This document shows positions 16,920 through 25,223 of a stretch of 39,037 bases of DNA, one piece after another. Both the position numbers and the translations under genes were made by a program. Location: positions 1 to 39,037 of the forward strand of contig NZ_RYFD01000043.1 of NCBI RefSeq assembly GCF_004138135.1. The letters run 5' to 3'. The notes under the pieces were generated by a model. The model was not told the DNA's origin, made no database searches, and was given only the letters and a program-made list of their open reading frames with translations. Every line of letters starts with the position of its first letter. Positions within the stretch are counted from its first letter, which is position 1. Source of the stretch: Candidatus Oscillochloris fontis (GTDB taxonomy: Bacteria; Chloroflexota; Chloroflexia; Chloroflexales; Chloroflexaceae).

Positions 16920-19150
16920 GCCAGAAACCTTCGCACCGCAGCACTATTTCAAACCAGGTGATGGATCTCTTCCAGGCTTCGGCGAGTCTGGTGGCGATCC
17001 TTGAGCCGGAAGAGCTCTTTGTGGCGCTCTTGACGCGGGTGGTGGAGGCGCTTCCGGCGGTGCATGGCGGGGTACTCTGGAGCTTCGATCCGAAGAACGG
17101 GCGGCTGCGGGCGAGTGCGACGGCGGGGTTGCCGTTGGATGCTGCGGGGCGTCAGATCCTGCTCAATTCCACCCTGCGGAGTGGTGATGGGGTGATCGGA
17201 ACGACCTTCCTACGCGATGAGCCACGGATTGTTGAGACGCACCTGGGTTACCGCGACATTCTGGGTACTGTGGCCCCGGCGAATGCCAACCTCTTCCAAC
17301 AGATGAGCGAACAATTGCCGCGCCGACTGGTGTGTGCCTATGTGCCGATGCGGGTGGGCAATGAGGTGATCGGGGTGCTGGAACTGCTCAACCTGGGCAA
17401 TCCGGTTGAGATGCCTGATGGACGCGCCATTGAAGTGGACGATCTGCCGATGTTGCAGATCTTTGCGAATCTGGCCGCTTCGGCAATGAAGAATGCGCAC
17501 CTCTACCATCAAGCCCAGCGCAGTGAGCGTCGCCTCAAAGCCTTTGATGCGGTGGTGACCGCGATTAGTACCGCTGCTGACCTCGGCGATCTTGTGCATA
17601 GTGTGTTGCATGTGGTGATGGGGTTGGTGGACGAGACGAGTGGTGCGTTGTTGCTGCTTGATCCCGCCCATGACCATCTCGATCTGGGGGCGCACCAGAA
17701 CCTACCACCTGCGTGTATCGAAGCCCTGACACGGGTGCCAGTCGCTATCTCGCCATGCGAGGAGGTCGTACACTTTGGGCAACCCATGTTGCGCCCCTTG
17801 TTGGAGGAGCGTGGCGAGGTAGCATTCTTAGCGGCGGGGTTCTCTGGTTGTGCCTACTTTCCGCTCTTGGCCGGGGGGACGGTGGCGGGGGTGCTCGCGC
17901 TCTATGGTGATACCGATCTGCCCATGCATGCCGACCGGGAGATGTTGCTGCCAATCTGTAATCAGGTGGGTTTTGCGGTGGCAAATGTGCGCCTCTATGC
18001 GGATAGTAGTAGGGAGCGGCGCAAGCTGCATACGGTGGTCACCTCGATTGCCGAGGGGGTGCTGCTGTGTGATGGGCGTGGGCGCTTGATGTTGGCGAAT
18101 GAAGCGGCACTGACGCTGCTGCGCCTCGATTCGTTGCCCTTTGAGCAGCGGCTGGCCGATATGCCCGATTTCTACCGCATGCGCGACATGAATGGAGATC
18201 GCTTGACACTCGATCAACTGCCGTTTGCGCGCGCCCTGGCAGGCGAGATCTTTCAGGACTACCGGCTTATTCTGCGTGGCTCTAGTGGCGATGAGACGGT
18301 GATGAGTTTTAGTGGCGCTCCCGCCCGTGCCGATGATGGCCAGATCGAGGGCGCGGTGGTGGTCTTTCGTGATGTGACGACCCACGAAAAGTTGGAGCGC
18401 GCCAAAGATGAGTTCTTGGCAGTGGCGGCCCACGAGTTGCGTAGCCCGCTGGCTGCGGTGCGTAACTATGCCGACCTGCTGCTGCGGCGTGAGCAGCAGC
18501 GCAGTCAGGCCGATTCGCGTGATGTGCGCGGATTGACGATCCTGACTCAGCAGGTTTCGCATATGCTACGCATGGTGGATAATCTGCTCGATGTCTCGCG
18601 TATTGATGCCGGTCAGCTCGATCTGCAACTCCAGCCGGTGAATCTGGTGGCGTTGGCTAATCAGGTGATTGATCAGCAACGCCCGGCGGCTGGGAGCCGA
18701 GAGCTTGTCTTAGAGTACCCCGATGCTGAATTGATGATCGCGTGTGACTCGTTGCGTATCCACCAGGTGATGACTAATCTGATCAATAATGCGATCAAGT
18801 ATAGCCCCGAAGGCGGGCGGGTGAGTGTGCGGCTGCGGGTGGTGCATGACGTGCAACGCCATCTGTTTGGGGATCAGCCATCGGCGGAGGTCGAGACGCT
18901 CTTGCAGCGCAGCGCGGAGCATGGCTTGGTGGTGATCACCGTGACTGATGAGGGTGGAGGGATCACCCCTGAGCAGCAGGCACGGCTCTTCGAGCGCTTC
19001 TACCGCGCCCGTAGCCAGCGTGCTGAGGGGTTGGGCTTAGGGCTGTATCTCAGTCGTCAGTTTGTGCAGATGCATGGTGGCGTGATCTGGGTGGAGAGTG
19101 TTGAGGGGGCGGGGAGTACCTTCGCCTTTGCGTTACCGATACGAGTCTAA
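16916..19150 (+). CDS. Orphan sensor histidine kinase with GAF-GAF-PAS input
   Basis: 744 aa with no membrane segment, so a soluble sensor. Two GAF domains (about residues 20-200 and 210-370) are followed by a PAS domain (about 375-490). The HisKA domain has the phospho-acceptor in AAHELRSPLAAVRNYADLL (His near 506). HATPase_c shows the N box NLINNAIKYSPEGG (near 620), G1 VTDEGGGI, the F box LFERFYRA and G2 GLGLGLYL (near 704). It autophosphorylates in response to a small ligand or light/redox signal, unknown here. ATG 16916 overlaps the epimerase stop and has GGGAGG upstream. No response regulator is adjacent, so its partner is elsewhere. Confidence 0.92.
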   Translation: MSQKPSHRSTISNQVMDLFQASASLVAILEPEELFVALLTRVVEALPAVHGGVLWSFDPKNGRLRASATAGLPLDAAGRQILLNSTLRSGDGVIGTTFLRDEPRIVETHLGYRDILGTVAPANANLFQQMSEQLPRRLVCAYVPMRVGNEVIGVLELLNLGNPVEMPDGRAIEVDDLPMLQIFANLAASAMKNAHLYHQAQRSERRLKAFDAVVTAISTAADLGDLVHSVLHVVMGLVDETSGALLLLDPAHDHLDLGAHQNLPPACIEALTRVPVAISPCEEVVHFGQPMLRPLLEERGEVAFLAAGFSGCAYFPLLAGGTVAGVLALYGDTDLPMHADREMLLPICNQVGFAVANVRLYADSSRERRKLHTVVTSIAEGVLLCDGRGRLMLANEAALTLLRLDSLPFEQRLADMPDFYRMRDMNGDRLTLDQLPFARALAGEIFQDYRLILRGSSGDETVMSFSGAPARADDGQIEGAVVVFRDVTTHEKLERAKDEFLAVAAHELRSPLAAVRNYADLLLRREQQRSQADSRDVRGLTILTQQVSHMLRMVDNLLDVSRIDAGQLDLQLQPVNLVALANQVIDQQRPAAGSRELVLEYPDAELMIACDSLRIHQVMTNLINNAIKYSPEGGRVSVRLRVVHDVQRHLFGDQPSAEVETLLQRSAEHGLVVITVTDEGGGITPEQQARLFERFYRARSQRAEGLGLGLYLSRQFVQMHGGVIWVESVEGAGSTFAFALPIRV

Positions 19151-19154
19151 ACCT

Positions 19155-20228
19155 ATGTACTACAAAGACCATATTCTGAACCTGCCGGCCTATAAGTCGG
19201 CGACGTTGCTGGCCGGGCCATCGGCGGAGTTGGTAAAGCTCTCCTCGAACGAAAATCCGCTCGGTCCTTCGCCCTTGGCTCTTACGGCGCTGAGTGAGGC
19301 GCTACACGGCATTCACCGCTACCCCGATGCGGGGGCGACGGCGCTGCGCCACGCGCTGGCTGCCCGCGATGGCCTGGAGCCGAGCCAGGTGACCTGCTCG
19401 AACGGCTCGGATGAGATGATTCTGTTGCTCTGTTTGGGGATGCTTAATCCGGGTGACGAGGCGGTGATGGCGGAGGGTACCTTCATCAGTTACCTGTTGC
19501 GCACGCTGGAACTGGGCGGGCGGGCGGTGCGGGTGCCGCTGCGCAACTACACCCATGATCTGGAGGCCATGGCGGCGGCGATCACCGAGCGCACCCGGCT
19601 GGTCTTTGTGTGTAACCCCAACAACCCCACCGGGACGAGTAACGGGGCGGAGGATCTGCGCACCTTTTTGGCGCGGGTGCCCGACGATGTGCTGGTGGTG
19701 GTGGACGAAGCCTATATTGAATTTGTCGAGCGCCCGGATTACCCCGATCTGCTGACGGAGTTGCGCGCCGGGCGGCCCAACCTGATCCTGTTGCGCACCT
19801 TCGCCAAGATCTATGGGCTGGCCGGGCTGCGGTTGGGGTATGCCTATGGCGCACCGGAGCTGATCAGCTACCTGGATCGGGTGCGCCCGACCTTCAATGT
19901 CAACCTCTTAGCCCAAGTCGCGGGACTTGCGGCGATCAACGATACCGCGCATGTGCGTCGCTCCCGCGAACATGCCAGTGCCAGCCGCGCCTTCTACATG
20001 CGCGAACTGAGTGCGCTGGGACTCACACCCATTCCAAGCGAAACCAACTTTGTAGCCTTCCCCATCCCTGGTGATGATGTCGCCATGGGCGAGGCACTAC
20101 GCCAGCGGGGCTATACCGTCACCACGCTAGCCGGTTGGGGGTTGTCGGGGCATATTCGCATCTCCTTTGGAACCGAAGAGCAGAATCAAGGGATGATCGC
20201 GGCCCTGCGTGATGCGCTGCATGCCTAA
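19155..20228 (+). CDS. hisC: Histidinol-phosphate aminotransferase
   Basis: 357 aa PLP enzyme that converts imidazole-acetol phosphate and glutamate to histidinol phosphate. Seen: the N-terminal KLSSNENPLGPSPLA, then HRYPDAGATALRHALA, CNPNNPTGTS, and VVVDEAYIEFV with the PLP-contacting Asp and Tyr. The Schiff-base Lys is in RTFAKIYGLAGLRLGY (near 217), and the terminal Arg is in GHIRISFGT. It starts 4 nt after the kinase gene. Some HisC-like proteins act on aromatic amino acids. It stands apart from other his genes in this operon, so that alternative remains open. Confidence 0.88.
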   Translation: MYYKDHILNLPAYKSATLLAGPSAELVKLSSNENPLGPSPLALTALSEALHGIHRYPDAGATALRHALAARDGLEPSQVTCSNGSDEMILLLCLGMLNPGDEAVMAEGTFISYLLRTLELGGRAVRVPLRNYTHDLEAMAAAITERTRLVFVCNPNNPTGTSNGAEDLRTFLARVPDDVLVVVDEAYIEFVERPDYPDLLTELRAGRPNLILLRTFAKIYGLAGLRLGYAYGAPELISYLDRVRPTFNVNLLAQVAGLAAINDTAHVRRSREHASASRAFYMRELSALGLTPIPSETNFVAFPIPGDDVAMGEALRQRGYTVTTLAGWGLSGHIRISFGTEEQNQGMIAALRDALHA

Positions 20229-20240
20229 CCCACGCCATGC

Positions 20241-20389
20241 GTAACTGTTCATACTTGGGGTAAACAAAGACTTTGATTGACGCCAAGGCGCAAAGACGCA
20301 AAGGTTTTGATGGGGGCATATCTTGAAGGCTTTGCGCCTTGGCGTCTTTGCGTCAAAACCGAAATGCTAGGGGAAGTGTGGACAGTTAC
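20241..20389. mobile_element. Miniature inverted-repeat element, copy A, IS66-like ends
   Basis: 149 bp. The left end GTAACTGTTCATACTT and the complement of the right end, GTAACTGTCCACACTT, match at 14 of 16 positions. The 8-bp sequence CGCCATGC is duplicated exactly on both sides (20233-20240 and 20390-20397). GTAA termini with 8-bp duplications are the hallmark of the IS66 family. The inside is a long imperfect palindrome built from GACGCAAAG/GGCGCAAAG motifs, with no coding capacity. The insertion separated hisC from the next gene, and its right duplication contains that gene's start codon. Confidence 0.88.
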
Positions 20390-20393
20390 CGCC

Positions 20394-21218
20394 ATGCCTA
20401 CGCAACACTGCCCGTCATGTGGTGCGCCCAACCCGGCCACCCATCGCTACTGTAGCCAATGTGGCGCGGCGCTCCCGCCTAGAGGCGGCCGCCCGCCATG
20501 GCTCATCCTGCTCGGCATGAGCAGCTTGGCGCTGGTCGGGCTGCTGCTCGCCTGCGCCGGCTTGTTGATCCTGGGGTTGCGCAGTAACCTGGCGAGTAAT
20601 CTGATATTGGGCACGGCCATCCCGCCGACGGTGATGGTGCTGCCGACTCAGCCCGCGCCTAGCAATCCGAGCCATACCGTCTTTGTCTATGACGACTTTA
20701 CTGATCCGGCGCTGAGTGTGCTGAGTGCGGAAGAAGATACCACCTCACGCACCGCCTTTGTCGAAGGTAGTTACGTTTTTGAAGTGAAGGAACGTGAAAC
20801 CCTGGCCTGGGCGATCACCGAGGATGCCTATGATGATCTGGTGGTTGAGGTGGCCAGTGAGACCCCGCCCGACTCGCAGGTGGTGGCGGCGGGGCTGATC
20901 TTCCACTACCAAGACGCGCGCAACTTCTACCTCTTCAGTGTCGCCAACGATGGCTATTATGCGTTGGAGTTACTCAAGGATGATACGTGGCAAACCTTGA
21001 TTGACTGGACGCAGTCGGAGATGATCCATCCGCGCTACAATACACTGCGTGTGGAGACCAAAGCTGAACGGATCACGCTGAAGGTCAATGGCTCGTTACT
21101 CGAAATGACCGAGGACAACGCACTCGCTGGTGGTACCACGGGGGTCGCGGTGAGTAGCTTCGAGCATGGCCCGGTCATGATCCGCTTCGATAACCTACTG
21201 ATCACCAGGAGTCCCTAA
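20394..21218 (+). CDS. Zinc-ribbon membrane protein with extracellular beta-sandwich-like domain
   Basis: 274 aa. The N-terminal zinc ribbon has CPSCGAPN and YCSQCGAAL (four Cys, residues 5-25). A membrane helix follows at about 37-62, then a Pro-rich linker. The 170-residue external domain (from VYDDFTDPALSVL) looks like a laminin-G/3-keto-disaccharide-hydrolase-type jelly roll: GLIFHYQDARNFYLFSV, then TLRVETKAERITLKVNG. ATG 20394 lies in the transposon's right target duplication. Before insertion the gene began 8 nt after hisC. No ribosome site is now within range (GGGGAAG is 17 nt away), so translation may be weak. Its TAA overlaps the next ATG (TAATG). Confidence 0.75.
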   Translation: MPTQHCPSCGAPNPATHRYCSQCGAALPPRGGRPPWLILLGMSSLALVGLLLACAGLLILGLRSNLASNLILGTAIPPTVMVLPTQPAPSNPSHTVFVYDDFTDPALSVLSAEEDTTSRTAFVEGSYVFEVKERETLAWAITEDAYDDLVVEVASETPPDSQVVAAGLIFHYQDARNFYLFSVANDGYYALELLKDDTWQTLIDWTQSEMIHPRYNTLRVETKAERITLKVNGSLLEMTEDNALAGGTTGVAVSSFEHGPVMIRFDNLLITRSP

Positions 21219-22627
21219 TGCTCCCTGAGCGACTGACGGCCTATCTGCGCTATTTTACGCGCTTGGCATTGCAAGCCCCCAACCGCTGGGAGGGCTTTGA
21301 TCTGCGCGACCCGGATACCCGCCCGACAGCGCTACGCAACCAGATCTTCTTTGCGGGGTGTGCGTTGGCGGCGCTGGCGCGGCACCCGCATGCCGAGCAG
21401 GATGAGCGGGCGATGGCGGTGACGGCGTTGGCCGATCTGACCGACCGCCTGATCCAGCGGCGGGTCTGGGCGGCGTGGGCCAACGAGATTGAGCGCACCA
21501 GTCTGCGACCCGACCCGGTTGATGCGGAGTATGGAACCTACACGACCGCGTTGGCCATGCTGTTTGGGCTTCAGGGAGTGCTGGGAGGCCAGGTGCGTTA
21601 TGGCGAGGACCCCTTTACGCTGCGCTGGTCGGCGGATGTGCGCAGTTCCTATACGGTGCGCGAGTTGATCGAGGCTCTGTGGAAGCAGACGCAGCAGTCG
21701 CCGGAGGGCGCGATCCGCTGCGAGGGTGATCTGGCGACCGCGAGTGCCATGGCGGCGTTGGTGTGGGCGTTGCGGCTGCACGATCTGGCTTATGCGACTG
21801 AGTATGGGGCGAGTGGGGCGATCTGGCTGAAGACGTTGGGCGAACGCATGGCGATTCGCGGGCCACGCATCTTGAATCGCCACACCCTGGCCGCTGGCTG
21901 GAATGTGAGCAACCGGCGGGCAAGCGGCGCTGCCGATGACCTAGAGGATGCATGGGCCTTGGCGCTGAGTGCGCCACTTGAGCGTGAACTGATCGCGGGG
22001 TTGGCCGAGCGCTACTGGGCAGGAACCGAGAAGATCCGTGAGCGTGGCGATGCGCTGGAAATCGGCTTCAGCTACCTCTTGGCGGTCGAGTTGGGCAAAA
22101 CGGAACTGGCAGCCAGTCTGCTGGCCAGCGCCGAGCAGCGCTTTGGGTTTGAGGAAGATGAGACGCAGGGACGGTGGGTGAAGGGTGTCGCCGCAACCCC
22201 GTGGGTGACGGCGCTCTTCGCCATGGGCGAGGCGGGCGGCATGGCGCAACTCCTCACTGCTGCCCTGCCGCCCTTGCCAGCCCCCGACATACCCGAACCC
22301 GACTGGCCGAGGATGGAGTGGGAAACCCTAGATTTCGCCCGTCCACAAGGCGAGCATGACCAAGGTGAAATTGTAGACCCCATGGACGATAGCACTGGTG
22401 GTGGTGTTGGTCTGCTTGCGCACGAAACCACAGACCATACCGACCAAAAAGACGATCAGCAGGGCGTCCCAACTGTACTGGAGGGCGTGCAGACTGGTGA
22501 AGAAGAGGTTGGAGAGCAGAATACCGAGGCGGGGCTGGAGCGCCCCACGGACGCCCAACTCCTCACCGAGACCGGCACTGACTCCGATGACGATGGCACC
22601 GATGGGGCTGATCGCAAAGGCGAGTAG
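21218..22627 (+). CDS. Hypothetical helical protein with antisense-derived C-terminal tail
   Basis: 469 aa, family not recognised. Residues 1-370 are mostly amphipathic helices, with recurrent small-residue/Trp patches (YTTALAMLFGLQGVL, ASAMAALVWALRLHDLAYA), suggestive of an all-alpha barrel. The last 100 residues (from about 371) are encoded in DNA that is also the 3' end of the protease gene on the other strand. They are Asp/Glu/Thr/Gly-rich and low in hydrophobics, unlike the rest, so they probably reflect loss of an original stop codon near 22328. It overlaps the upstream gene by one base. It is the last gene of the marR operon. Confidence 0.7.
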   Translation: MLPERLTAYLRYFTRLALQAPNRWEGFDLRDPDTRPTALRNQIFFAGCALAALARHPHAEQDERAMAVTALADLTDRLIQRRVWAAWANEIERTSLRPDPVDAEYGTYTTALAMLFGLQGVLGGQVRYGEDPFTLRWSADVRSSYTVRELIEALWKQTQQSPEGAIRCEGDLATASAMAALVWALRLHDLAYATEYGASGAIWLKTLGERMAIRGPRILNRHTLAAGWNVSNRRASGAADDLEDAWALALSAPLERELIAGLAERYWAGTEKIRERGDALEIGFSYLLAVELGKTELAASLLASAEQRFGFEEDETQGRWVKGVAATPWVTALFAMGEAGGMAQLLTAALPPLPAPDIPEPDWPRMEWETLDFARPQGEHDQGEIVDPMDDSTGGGVGLLAHETTDHTDQKDDQQGVPTVLEGVQTGEEEVGEQNTEAGLERPTDAQLLTETGTDSDDDGTDGADRKGE

Positions 22628-23470
22628 TTCATCGAAGGCGGCCTGATCGGTGAGGGGCCAGCCCATCTGGTTCCAGAGCCACTCAATGCCCAGGCCCAGC
22701 ACCTGTACCAAGGCGACCAAACCGAGCGCCAGGAGCACCGCACCCAGCACCTGGCGCCAAGTTGGCCAGACCAGGCCCAAGCGATCAAGCGCAGCCGTAA
22801 AGGAACGCCGGGTCGCATAGCCCACCGCCACTAACGCCGCCGGGATCGTCCAGACCAGGCTATAGATCTGATCGCGTAACATCCCCGCCGGATCGCGCCC
22901 CCCCGAAGCGGCCACAACATTCTGGCTGAGGAGGGTCAGCAGCGGTGGGGCACCAAGCACCAGGAGCGGAATGATAGACAAGGTGGTGATGCTGAGCACC
23001 GCCACAAGTGCCACGGTATGCACGAACGAGTGGGGATCGAGTGGGAGCAAGCGGGCCAGCCAATGGCGCACGGGCGAGATAAGTGGCACGAGGCTAAAGA
23101 GTAGCGCCGCTGCGGCCAGCAGGAGCAGGAGCGCGATCTGGAGCCATGCAGATGGGGCAAGCGGGGGCAGATCGGCAGGCACCCCGACAAGGCTGAGGTT
23201 CGCCGCAACCGCAATGCCCAACCCCAGCGTGATGGTGGCGGTTCCGATGATGAGCAGAGTCAGCCAGAGGCCGGTTGCGACCCAGGCCCAATTGAAACGC
23301 GGACCACCCAGGTAGGCGAGGAGGGCTAAACCGGCAAAGGGCAGCGTATTCAGGCTAGCCCCGGCAATCTGGCCGATCTCTCCACCAAGGGCAAGCCCGG
23401 CACCAAGCAAGAGTGTGAGCAGCAGTACCGCCGCACCAATAATGGACAGGTTGGGAGCGGGTTCATCCAT
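22328..23470 (-). CDS. CPBP family intramembrane glutamic endopeptidase
   Basis: 380 aa polytopic membrane protein with about nine or ten hydrophobic segments. The C-terminal Abi/CPBP domain carries GLGEELGVRGALQPRLG (EE and Arg, near residue 297), FTSLHALQY and VHGVYNF, the three conserved metal/catalytic motifs of the Rce1-like family. Members process prenylated or bacteriocin-type peptides; the substrate is unknown. ATG 23470 has GGAGG upstream. The frame extended to 23626 runs through the palindromic repeat at 23502-23622 and is rejected. Its last 300 bp are also read on the plus strand by the convergent gene. Confidence 0.85.
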   Translation of the reverse strand: MDEPAPNLSIIGAAVLLLTLLLGAGLALGGEIGQIAGASLNTLPFAGLALLAYLGGPRFNWAWVATGLWLTLLIIGTATITLGLGIAVAANLSLVGVPADLPPLAPSAWLQIALLLLLAAAALLFSLVPLISPVRHWLARLLPLDPHSFVHTVALVAVLSITTLSIIPLLVLGAPPLLTLLSQNVVAASGGRDPAGMLRDQIYSLVWTIPAALVAVGYATRRSFTAALDRLGLVWPTWRQVLGAVLLALGLVALVQVLGLGIEWLWNQMGWPLTDQAAFDELLAFAISPIGAIVIGVSAGLGEELGVRGALQPRLGILLSNLFFTSLHALQYSWDALLIVFLVGMVCGFVRKQTNTTTSAIVHGVYNFTLVMLALWTGEI

Positions 23471-23501
23471 AACACCTCCGCCACGAGATCGAAAAAATTG
23501 G

Positions 23502-23622
23502 TTAGCGCGAAAAAGCTCTGGGACGCGCCGCATGGCTTCGACAGGCTCAGCCAGCGGCGCGGTGGCTGAGCCTGTCGAAGCCCCGCGCCGCATTTCAGCT
23601 TTCCCAAGGCTTTTTCGCGCTA
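23502..23622. repeat. Nested palindrome with TTCGACAGGCTCAGCC arms
   Basis: Outer arms TTAGCGCGAAAAAGC (from 23502) and GCTTTTTCGCGCTAA (to 23622). Inner perfect 20-bp arms at 23534-23553 and 23563-23582 have the core TTCGACAGGCTCAGCC. The direct repeat CGCGCCGCAT borders the inner hairpin on both sides. The core resembles palindromes scattered in many bacterial genomes. It sits between the start of the protease gene and the divergent SRPBCC gene. Confidence 0.85.
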
Positions 23623-23699
23623 ACAAAAATTATGTACAATCAGTAGTGTAGCATGGGCAGTGTCCGGGGTTATCGGAACTACACACATCAAACAAACTA

Positions 23700-23728
23700 T
23701 TGACATCCCTTAACCGTCATGGTATCGT
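23700..23728 (+). promoter_or_regulatory. Promoter of the SRPBCC gene
   Basis: A perfect TTGACA (23700-23705), a 17-nt spacer and TATCGT (23723-23728). Predicted start is near 23735, with a leader of about 75 nt. Confidence 0.6.
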
Positions 23729-23810
23729 ATCTTTGCAAAGCATTGACAAAGAAGCCCGAAATTCTGTACACCTTTGCACAAACCTCACAATGCTGAGAGG
23801 AGACGGCCTC

Positions 23811-24290
23811 ATGATCACAGTTTCCCGCCGCAGCTACATCGAAGCAACCAGCCCGGAAGAGGTCTTCGCGGCCCTTGCTGATCCGACCCGGATCGGCACC
23901 CTAATGCCGCGCTTCCAAAAGGTGGAGTTGCTCAACTACAACGAGGAGGCTCGCACCGCCCGCATGGTCACCCACATGGCGATGGGAGGTATCTTCGGGA
24001 CGATCCGCTGCGAAGGGGATCTGACCTGGGTCGAGCCGAGCGAGATTGTATTTAAAGTCGAGACGCCCGTACCGGTAGAGACGCGCTGGGTTCTGACACC
24101 AGAGATGGACGGAACAGATCTATTTGCCACGATGTCGCTCGATCTTGCGCCCATGCTGGGGCCAATGGTGGCCTTCGTGCCGAACCAGTTGGTGAGCGAC
24201 ATTCTGGGCGGAGAGCTTGAATCGGCGCTGAAGACCGTGCGGGAGAATAGCAGCCAGCAGCGCTTAGAGTCACGCGCAATTGCGGCATAG
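23811..24290 (+). CDS. SRPBCC (START-like) domain protein, CoxG/polyketide-cyclase type
   Basis: 159 aa single-domain protein. The helix-grip fold is suggested by ATSPEEVFAALADPTRIGTLMP after the first strand, an alternating beta pattern in the middle, and the long C-terminal helix LGGELESALKTVREN. The family binds hydrophobic ligands in a deep cavity; the ligand is unknown. ATG 23811 follows AGGAG by 8 nt. An upstream frame from 23700 begins at the -35 box and is rejected. It is monocistronic, with a promoter at 23700-23728 and a terminator at 24323-24356. Confidence 0.8.
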   Translation: MITVSRRSYIEATSPEEVFAALADPTRIGTLMPRFQKVELLNYNEEARTARMVTHMAMGGIFGTIRCEGDLTWVEPSEIVFKVETPVPVETRWVLTPEMDGTDLFATMSLDLAPMLGPMVAFVPNQLVSDILGGELESALKTVRENSSQQRLESRAIAA

Positions 24291-24315
24291 AGAATTGTGA
24301 GGGTTTCCTTTCTGG

Positions 24316-24377
24316 TATAATCGCGGGGCACTGATGTCAGTGTCCCGCTTCTTTTTACCGGGCGGAGCATGCCCCGC
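24316..24377 (+). promoter_or_regulatory. Terminator/possible attenuator between SRPBCC and DUF92 genes
   Basis: TGG-TATAAT, an extended -10 ending at 24321, is followed at once by a 12-bp hairpin: GCGGGGCACTGA 24323-24334 with TCAGTGTCCCGC 24337-24348 (one G-U pair), then TTCTTTTT. A second segment GCCCCGC (near 24371-24377) is complementary to the first seven bases of the hairpin, so an alternative fold could relieve termination. It is either simply the SRPBCC terminator or an attenuator for DUF92. Confidence 0.55.
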
Positions 24378-24387
24378 TCACTTACCT

Positions 24388-25209
24388 ATGCTTGACCTCA
24401 CACGGATTGGTCTCGGATTGGTGCTGAGTGCCGCCATTGGTGGCCTCGCGTACTGGCGACGTTCGCTTGATGTGAGTGGTTGGATTGGTGCCATCGTGGT
24501 TGGCACAGTAACGCTTGGCTTTGGCGGATGGGCGTGGGGGCTTACGCTGATCATATTCTTTATCAGCAGTAGCATCCTTTCGCACTACAAAGAGTCGATC
24601 AAGGAGCGTCGCGCTGCGGAGAAGTTCTCCAAGGGCGGACGCCGCGACTTCACCCAAACTATGGCCAACGGTGGATTATCCGCGCTGTGTGCGCTGGCCT
24701 ACGCAATCACCGGCGAACCGCTGATCCTGTTGGCGGCCTTCGCGGGCGTTATGGCCACGGTAAATGCGGATACGTGGGCCACCGAGTTGGGGGTGCTAAG
24801 CCCACACCGGCCACGCCTGATCACCAACGGACGCCCGGTAGAACCCGGCACGTCGGGGGGGATTACACTCTTTGGGAGTAGCGCCGCAGCCATGGGGGCG
24901 GGGCTGATCGGGGTGTGTCTCTTTGTGTTGCTCAAGATCGAAGGCGCTGAGGCACCGATCTGGGTCATCCCGGCTGCGCTGGCGGGGGGATTCGCTGGTG
25001 CGATGATTGATAGCCTCTTTGGAGCGACGATCCAGGCGATCTATGCCTATTCCGATGGCCGCGAGACGGAACGGCGCGTGGATCGGCAGGGTAAGCCAAC
25101 CACGTTTGTGCGCGGTTGGGCGTGGATGAATAACGATGTGGTCAATGCGAGTAGTTCCATCGGTGGCGCACTGATCGCCATTCTGGTGATGCTGGCCTTT
25201 GGTGGATAG
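24388..25209 (+). CDS. DUF92 family membrane protein (phytyl-phosphate kinase VTE6-like)
   Basis: 273 aa with about six membrane helices. The conserved block DTWATELGVLSPHRPRLI is preceded by FAGVMATVNA and followed by GRPVEPGTSGGITLFG. These are family signatures, as are GAMIDSLFGATIQA and NNDVVNASSS near the end. Plant VTE6 and a cyanobacterial homologue phosphorylate phytyl phosphate to salvage phytol from chlorophyll. A similar prenyl-phosphate role would suit a bacteriochlorophyll-making host, but that is inference. ATG 24388 is chosen because ATG 24334 lies in the loop of the terminator hairpin. A membrane protein gene follows after 14 nt. Confidence 0.82.
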   Translation: MLDLTRIGLGLVLSAAIGGLAYWRRSLDVSGWIGAIVVGTVTLGFGGWAWGLTLIIFFISSSILSHYKESIKERRAAEKFSKGGRRDFTQTMANGGLSALCALAYAITGEPLILLAAFAGVMATVNADTWATELGVLSPHRPRLITNGRPVEPGTSGGITLFGSSAAAMGAGLIGVCLFVLLKIEGAEAPIWVIPAALAGGFAGAMIDSLFGATIQAIYAYSDGRETERRVDRQGKPTTFVRGWAWMNNDVVNASSSIGGALIAILVMLAFGG

Positions 25210-25223
25210 AAGAGGTCGTTGCG

